Positions 57,761-64,000 of a stretch of 64,000 nt of DNA are shown piece after piece. Origin of the DNA: Alopecurus myosuroides (taxonomy: Eukaryota > Streptophyta > Magnoliopsida > Poales > Poaceae); NCBI GenBank assembly GCA_028641055.1, contig CM054058.1, positions 238,748,187-238,812,186 of the forward strand, given 5' to 3'. Under the pieces are notes generated by a model. The model worked only from the letters and a program-made list of their open reading frames with translations. It had not been told where the DNA came from and searched no databases. The number at the start of each line of letters is the position of its first letter. Within the stretch, counting starts at the first letter, position 1. A program made the position numbers and the translations under genes.

Positions 57761-58109
57761 ATGCTAAAAAAAAGTGTGCCAATGTGAAAGAAGTCTTGGC
57801 GATCTTCCTGAATGTATGGAAAAAATTTTGTGTGGCGGAAACATACCTAGCATCCACTGTGGTAGGGCCAGCATGCATCGGGAGTGCGACCCTCCAGAGG
57901 AAGTACTCTTCACTCGGTGCTTCCCTCTTGCCAAGTCAGCTCAAAGATCTATAACACAATGATGTAAGTTAGGCTTCTCTAAGTAAGCTAAGACTGCACA
58001 TGGATTTTTCTTTTGAGTCCTATCAAGAGCCAAAAACATTAGCTGGTGTTTCGGGAAGTCCCCATATGTCCAAACAACCTTAGTGTTGGATTAGACCACC
58101 TCGTTTCTA

Positions 58110-58300
58110 ATTTGGTGATTTCTCGTGTGCTCATCCAATGTAACATACACATCTCTGTTTTGGTAAGTCTAAACCTTTGAATCTCAAAATTCGCCTCCAT
58201 AGCTCTAGTTTTCTATTGGCGCCGACCATTGTTTCATCTACTAGCACCACATCATGATAAAGAGCATACACCAAGGAATATCTCATCGTACATTCTAATT
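58110..58300 (-). pseudogene. RTE-type LINE RT remnant
   Basis: The minus strand reads DVVLVDETMVGANRKLELWRR, close to the conserved block after the RT active site of plant RTE-like LINEs, with the FADD motif itself eroded to LYHD. Only about 60 codons are recognisable. Confidence 0.6.
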
Positions 58301-59837
58301 TTTTTTTATCATTGTTGCCACTATAAACGATCCCATTCTTAGGAATGCCATTTGACCGATCGAATCCTTGGAAGCGCCACTACTCCATTAGGGTGACGAT
58401 CGGTTCTTTCCATTTCTTCGTCTCTACCGTTAGTATGTTCTCAGTTCTTGCCACTATGTTCTACGCTTGCCAAGAATTAGATCGAAATTTAGGTTCGAAC
58501 GGTAAGATTGTGCATGTTAGTGATGTATACTTACTTGCCAAACTGCCGTTGATACACATCTGCTCTTGGGGAGTGTCAATAACATATCTGTCACGTACCT
58601 TTCGGTTAACACTTTGGTATCCATTAACATGAGTATTATGGAAATGCTTGGTCGCAATATGTGTATTAATCACATTTCCAATCGTTTTAACATGTAATTT
58701 TTCTATGAATTTGGGACATACCACTGTTTAATAATTTCTTATTTTGATTATGTTTGCTTTGTGAAATCCATCAACACGTGGATTTATCGGAGAAGTAGAT
58801 CATTTGCCTACTATAGGCACATGTAAGCAGTGTTTACTTCAATGTGCTAACAATACATTCTATAAAACCTCGACCGTTGAAGAGTGAAGACACACGACTC
58901 TGTTTGTGTTGTAGCTCTTTTCTGTTTCCTTTTAAAGCTCCTGAGCTATTTTCTTTTTAACGATCATAAGCTATTAGCGAGGTTTGATTTTTGACTATCA
59001 CACACGTTGCCGCTCTTTTTGAGGATTTGTAGGTGTTTTTCTCCTTGCTAGAGACTGCAGGTTTGTGCTACAAGATTATATCTAAGTCTGACTGGTCAGT
59101 GGCTATGGGTGTTCCTCGAGACGACCACCCGTGTCCACCGCACTTTTCCGCCGGCTAAGTCTGCCATTAGTCCAGAAGCTGCTGATGGCACTCAGGAGGG
59201 CACTCTCGCGGACACCTACCAGATGAACATGGCTGCATGACGATGCACACGACTAAGGCTATGGTTATTTCAAGCTTGCATCTGATCATTAGATGGACAC
59301 TATATCCCTTGATGTGAGAGCATCTTCAGTAACCGACTGAATCCTGCAATGAGCCAATGATCTCATTCTCAAGGAGATTCAGTTGCTGCAGCCTGCGGTA
59401 GATGGAGGCCACCGTGGATGACTTTTATCGCCAGATATTCATGGCGTAGTATCAGCTTGACTGTCAGATTACTGACAATGAGTTTAACGGGGATGCAAGT
59501 GTAACAGTTAGCTATGTAGTTTCTCTCCTCTTCTCACTTACAGGAATGACACTTGAATTTCTCATAGTATTAGTTCTTTATTATATCCATTTGGTACAGA
59601 CCATTCACTTGTACTAAGTGACATTTTCATGTATGATAACAGTTGAATGGGCGTGCTCGTGCCATGCACATGTGGAGAATGGTGATGAAGCTTTACAATG
59701 TTTTCCAGTTAGTGTTTGTGATACCGGTTAAGGATGATATGGTATGCTAGTGCCTGTCGTGAGCTTGTTATCTCAAAAGCTATCAGGACATCTCTCTCCC
59801 TCTCTCGCTCTCTCCAAGGTACTTCTGTTACCTCTAA
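58301..59837. other. Gene-poor interval
   Basis: No gene, RNA or complete repeat was recognised. Short ORFs (58345-58632, 59744-59962) have no visible motifs. Confidence 0.4.
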
Positions 59838-59986
59838 GGCCCCGCTTGGTTAGTCTTGCAAATTTACGGCTCCGTATAATTTACCTGCCATTACACTACG
59901 CGCGCCGGATTTTTAGGAGGACCTGGGAAGGTCCGTGGATTTATACCTCTGTAATTGGTTAATATACGGGCATCCAAGCGGGGGCC
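59838..59986. mobile_element. Tourist-like MITE
   Basis: 149 bp with termini GGCCCCGCTTGG and CCAAGCGGGGGCC, flanked by TAA (59835-59837, 59987-59989). Confidence 0.7.
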
Positions 59987-60162
59987 TAATGTGTGTGTGA
60001 AACGAATTTTGGTTTATGACAGCAAATACATTCAGAGATAATCAATCTAAAAACAAAGAGTTCATAGATAATGAAGTTATTCGTAATGAACTGTATTTTA
60101 ATTTTATTGAGCCATATCCTGCAAGAGCGAATGGAGTAATAAACATGTTTTTTTTGGTGTTG

Positions 60163-60165
<3 letters not shown>

Positions 60166-60191
<26 letters not shown>
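60166..60191 (+). repeat. Run of 26 G
   Basis: An uninterrupted guanine run directly before the Stowaway-like element. It could form a quadruplex or could partly be a sequencing artefact in length. Confidence 0.9.
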
Positions 60192-60194
<3 letters not shown>

Positions 60195-60195
60195 A

Positions 60196-60429
60196 CTCCA
60201 TTTCTAACTGTCTTAAGTCAAACGTTCCAAAATTTGACCAAACCTTGTAGAACAAAATATCAATAATTATAATACCAAATTGATATAATATGAAAGCATA
60301 TTACTTGGTGATTCAAATGGTACTAATTTAGTACTATGATTGTTGATATTTTCTCCTACAAAATTGGTTAAACTTTAGCAGATTTGACTTTGGACAAACC
60401 TAATACGCGGACTAAAAAAACAGAGGGAG
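60196..60429. mobile_element. Stowaway-like MITE
   Basis: 234 bp between TA dinucleotides, starting CTCCATTTC and ending CAGAGGGAG, with the AAAATTTGACCAAACC interior typical of grass Stowaway families. Confidence 0.6.
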
Positions 60430-60756
60430 TAATAAACATGTTAAACTGTAGTATGACGTGGGCGCGGAAAAGCGCACCTTACCGTTATAGTACAATAGTA
60501 TATATGCCCAATACTAACCGATAAAAAAATTACGTATGGATGTTTCTCTGCCGTCTTGAATTTTAACAAAAAGTTCTTATTAAATGACATATGTGTGTCA
60601 TTTGAGACTTGCGTTAACATATTACTCAATGACGTGAATTCAGAATGAGATTTTTTTTTCACATGAGATCATGAAGCAAATAATTATTAGATCTGTGTTG
60701 CATGCACGCACTAGCTATATGAAAGGATGAATCTTAAGTGGCCATGTGCTTTTAAG

Positions 60757-61345
60757 TGAGAAGCAAACGTCACCCAAGCCTTGTGAAAACGTAGAACAAA
60801 CACATATTTTATATACATATATGACTAATCTACTACTCCGTAATTTAAGTATTCAATGTATGTGATCGCGCAAACCTTGAATACAAATGTGCTACATGGT
60901 CTGTAAATAATACTAATAGAGCTGTCAAGAACGTTTTGTGTGTCAACTCGCTCACCATTCTAATACTCTGCACGCGTTGGAACGTCAACATCAATTGTTT
61001 GCAAGTGTGAAATGTTCTCCGTCAAAATAACACATATATTTCCAAGTCGAGATTTTCCTATGTTCTTTTGTCAGGGATGAGGAAAACAGAAGGCGAAATT
61101 TTGCTTAGAGATGTCTGCACTGGTTAACTTGTGTGGAGGGACCAGGCCCCTGGAAATTCCAACAGCCAAGTGAGACCAGTGGGCCGAGTCGACGGCACAA
61201 GGCTGCTGAAAGTAGGGGTGGGCTCTCAGCTCCCGGCTGCTTTCGTGAGCTTCTTTTCATGACTCGCAGCTTGACGCTTACGTCACTGCTACTAGCATGG
61301 TTGACCGGCTCAGCTGTGCACGTTCATCTGAATTCTAATCACCTC
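60757..61345. repeat. Diverged tandem duplication, copy 1
   Basis: Shares long blocks with 61717-62306 plus 63914-64000 (for example GAAGCAAACGTC, TTAAGTATTCAATGTATG, GAAATTCCAACAGCCAAG) at a spacing of about 960 bp. The function is unknown and no gene is evident. Confidence 0.75.
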
Positions 61346-61716
61346 GTGTTGCATTCACATGTACTATCATCTTCTCTTTACGACACTGACATGGTCCTCT
61401 TTTTAGCGCATCGAAAGAAACCCTCTCTCATTGAACAATTATAAACCCTCTCCCGTTGAACAATCAAACGGCTTGAACGGTTCTGGGCATAAAGAAGAAG
61501 AATGCGCTGTTCTTGTAGAAAAAACTCTGTATTTTCGTTATCTTTAATAGGAAGGGGCTAGCCCGGTTAGAAAAGAAAAGAAAAAAAAAACGAGCCCGTA
61601 CACACCGTTGTAGCCTTATGCACAGTGCGTGGAGTTTAATTTGATAGCGCAAGGAAGATGGCAGTAAGCTCTGTAGAGCGATACAATCCCATTAGGGCTC
61701 CGTCGGCTGGCTCAAG
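61346..61716. other. Spacer between the tandem copies
   Basis: Nothing recognised apart from an A-rich run near 61570-61590. Confidence 0.4.
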
Positions 61717-62297
61717 GAAGAGAAGCAAACGTCGCCCAATCGCTGTGAAAACATATAAAGCACACAATTTTTGATATAGGTTAATATATATACGGACGAG
61801 TGGCAAATCTACTATACTGTACTCTTAAGTATTCAATGTATGTGATTGCGCGATCCTCGAATGTACGCGACCGCTCGAACCTTGAATAAAAAAGTTCAAC
61901 ATGGTCCGCAAATAATAGCATACTATACCTGTCTCATTATATTTTGTTTGTCAACTCGCTCAGTATTCTATTGCTACACGCGCTGGAACGTCAACACCAA
62001 TTGTTTGCAAGTGGGAGATGATCTGTGTCAAAATAACCTCTATAATTCGAGGTCGAACTTTCCTACGTTCTTTGTGTGAGCGAAGACGAAATGGAAGGCG
62101 AAATTTTGCGTAGAGAAGCCTTTAGGATGTCTGTACCTGTACCGGTTGACTTGTGGGTTGGGAGCACCAGGCCGGTGGAAATTCCAACAGCCAAGTGAGA
62201 CTGTACCGGTGGGCCGATTCGACGGCGGAAGGCCGCTGTAGGTAGGTGGCCTCAGCTCCCGGCTGCCCGGCGCTTGCATGGGGCGAAGCAACCTTGC

Positions 62298-62306
62298 TGA
62301 TTCCTG
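62298..62306. other. 9-bp target duplication TGATTCCTG, left
   Basis: A perfect match to 63905-63913; nine bases is the mark of Mutator-like insertion. Confidence 0.92.
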
Positions 62307-62672
62307 GAGAAAATTACAAAAATCTACCATAATTGGGGCAGTGGTTGCGAGTCAGTACCAATTGTGGAAATTTTTGCTAAAAACTACCAAGTCTCGGACT
62401 AACGACCACAGATCGCACTAAATCTTGTCTAAACACATTCCGACATCGTTTCTGACAAGTGGGACACACCTGTAAGGGCTGACTAGACTGTACACGTGGA
62501 GGAAGACCTGACGTGGACATGGGGCCCACCAGTCAGCCATTTTTTTTCATTATCTCTTTTTTATTTCCTCCCTGTTTCCTTTTCCTTTTTTTTTTACATC
62601 TATACGTGGACTTGGCGAACAGTTGCAACAGAGGCGAAGAAGACGATGCAGTCAAGCCACCATGGATACAGC

Positions 62673-62792
62673 GCGCCTGGCAGCACACTCCGGCGGCAGG
62701 TCGGCGTTGCGGCCGGCCTCCTCGGCCACACCGCGCCTGGCAGCACACTCCGGCGGCAGGTCGGCGTTGCGCCCGGCCTCCTCGGCCACACC
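62673..62792. repeat. 60-bp tandem repeat, two copies, inside the Pack-MULE
   Basis: 62673-62732 and 62733-62792 match with one difference. Both strands are open across it. Confidence 0.9.
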
Positions 62793-62891
62793 GCTCGCAG
62801 GCGCGCCAAGGTTTCCCGCGGGCGGAGGCTTGACGGAGCGCGGCAGGTTGCCGTTGCGGCCGACTTCCTGCCGGCGCGGTGATGGCCGCGG

Positions 62892-63206
62892 TTGGACGTC
62901 CTCCCGATGGAGCTCGTGATGGGGCCGGACTGCATGAGGCCAGTGGCGGCGTTCGTCCAGACCGGCAGCGCCAAGGCGTGGCTCCACGCCATGGCCATCC
63001 TCGCCAAGGTCTTCAGGGCCGTGGGCGCTCGTCGACACTGGGAGTGGGCGCTCGCGCTCCTCCGCAGGGCGCGCGCCGAGGGCGCCGTCGACGCTGCCGC
63101 GCTCGGCCGCGAGGGCCGCCACGACGCCGTCTGCGACCTGCTCGACGAAATGCCGCTGCCACCGTGCTGCACGTGCTCTCCCGGTACGAGCGCGCACAGG
63201 AGGTAA
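62892..63206 (+). pseudogene. Captured fragment, possibly pentatricopeptide-repeat-like
   Basis: An open frame of 104 residues contains [18 protein letters not shown] and [16 protein letters not shown], which look like helix pairs of plant PPR proteins. It ends out of register with a further similar block ([13 protein letters not shown]) in another frame. No organelle signal or full 35-residue repeat is seen. The call is tentative. Confidence 0.35.
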
Positions 63207-63430
63207 ACGACGGGGCGCCGCCCCCGCTGATGCTCGTACTCGGCTGACGGAGCGCGATGTTGCCCAGCGGCGGCACGCGTACTCGGCGACGCACTCGACG
63301 ACGTCGGCGCCGACCTCGCGGATGCCGGAGCAGAGCGTGTTGGGGCTGTCCCGCGTCACGATGATGTCCGGCTTGGGCTTGCTCTTGGACCCTGGCGGCC
63401 TCCCTCGCGGGCGCCGCGTCGGCCGCACGG
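63190..63430 (-). pseudogene. Captured AT-hook motif nuclear protein (AHL) fragment
   Basis: The minus strand encodes the AT-hook core [11 protein letters not shown], then [16 protein letters not shown] and [10 protein letters not shown]. This is the N-terminal AT-hook plus start of the PPC/DUF296 domain of plant AHL proteins. After a short deletion and frame change, [10 protein letters not shown] follows, matching a later part of the PPC domain. The middle of the domain is missing, so no functional protein is expected. Confidence 0.75.
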
Positions 63431-64000
63431 TCCCCCGCCGCCTTCCGCCAGCACCATGGCCGACGAGGACAGCTTCTGGTCGGCGCCGCTCCCGTGCGAC
63501 TCGGCACCGACGACGGAGGCCGAGGTCCTTTCCGGTGACGCCGTTGGAAGGCCGGGTCCACCTCGCGCCGGAGCTCGCACGATGCGGCCACTGAGCCTAC
63601 CCCCTTCCCGGCCACCATCCTCGTGTATGTCAGCACCTGGTCAACGAGGCTCAACGTGCGCGCAGGAAAAAAGTAAAAGAAAAAGGAATACGGAGGAAGA
63701 AGAGATACCACGTCCATGTCAGCGCCTAGTCAGCATTACAGGTGTGCCCCACCGGTCAGCACGAGCGTCAAAATTTGTTTAGACATGAATTAGTGTTTTA
63801 TGTGGTCGTTAGTCCGAGACTTGGTAGTTTTTAGCAAAAATTTCCACAATCGGTACTGACTCGCAACCACTGCCCCAATTGTGGTAGATTTTTGTAATTT
63901 TCTCTGATTCCTGAGCTTCAGCCCGAGGCTCATGTCACTCCCTACGAAATTTGTACCCGTACGACTAGTATGGTTGACCGCTTTGCGCGTTCATCTGATC

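Larger units (their letters stand above)
62307..63904 (-). mobile_element. Pack-MULE with captured gene pieces
   Basis: 1598 bp with terminal inverted repeats of about 104 bp (62307-62410 and 63801-63904, two mismatches) and a 9-bp target duplication. There is no transposase. The interior 62640-63700 is sharply GC-rich compared with its AT-rich TIRs and surroundings, as expected for captured coding DNA. A minus-strand AHL piece and a + strand PPR-like piece are seen. Confidence 0.9.
61717..64000. repeat. Diverged tandem duplication, copy 2, split by a MULE
   Basis: Continues over the MULE. The block up to 62306 and the block from 63914 align in order with copy 1 (60757-61345). It runs off the window end. 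Confidence 0.7.

Noticed and set aside
63013..63717. Long minus-strand ORF of 234 residues in the Pack-MULE
   Set aside because: Mostly Arg/Ala-rich reading of GC-rich DNA; only a short part matches the AHL fragment, and the frame does not continue it.

Overview
The window is a repeat-dense piece of a grass nuclear genome, most likely a Pooideae grass such as wheat, barley, oat or ryegrass relatives. The reasons are the long nested Ty3/gypsy and copia elements with grass-type LTRs, the Stowaway- and Tourist-type MITEs, and one spliced host gene with a plant-type ribosomal-protein promoter. I found one intact host gene, for ribosomal protein eL42 (RPL44/L36a), on the + strand at 54492-56286. 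About 85% of the window is transposable-element DNA.

Left half (1-29955) is a nest. LTRs of one gypsy family, called D here, are broken by a second D insertion (2643-29292, target duplication CATTA). That in turn holds an Athila-type element A on the minus strand (3615-28014), decayed by stops and frameshifts and truncated on its left side. A is split in its leader by a young Tat-lineage element B on the + strand (11088-26462). B has two 912-bp LTRs differing at only two positions and the target duplication CCAAT. B encodes gag-protease (11971-15408), then after one UAG stop RT, two RNase H regions and integrase (15409-19002). It also carries a convergent antisense gene on the minus strand (24858-19680) that reads as eight exons with consistent phases, 1392 residues.

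Middle (29956-54215) is an old minus-strand LINE cut into pieces by two later LTR elements. Element C (29963-40613, target duplication GGTTC) is a second Tat-lineage element. It has lost nearly all of gag in frame, keeps RT, RNase H and integrase with one UGA stop, and carries its own six-exon antisense gene (38962-35761, 906 residues). Element E (41151-52867, target duplication CCTTT) is a minus-strand, gag-only, Sirevirus-like copia derivative with LTRs of about 2.9 kb.

Right part (54216-64000) holds the eL42 gene, with four site II elements, a telo-box and a TATA box, and an exon 1 whose only coding content is the ATG. Beyond it lie gene-poor DNA with Stowaway and Tourist MITEs (one carrying a 5'-truncated LINE), a diverged tandem duplication of about 0.96 kb, and a 1.6-kb Mutator-like element (62307-63904). 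That element has TIRs of about 104 bp and a perfect 9-bp target duplication, and it carries a piece of an AT-hook (AHL) gene, a Pack-MULE.

The most unusual content is the pair of intact, spliced antisense genes in B and C. Next are the polypurine-tract-like repeats inside B, one array of which is translated within pol; the family-specific short words spread through B and C; and the reading frames that start inside the LTR and run through the primer binding site.
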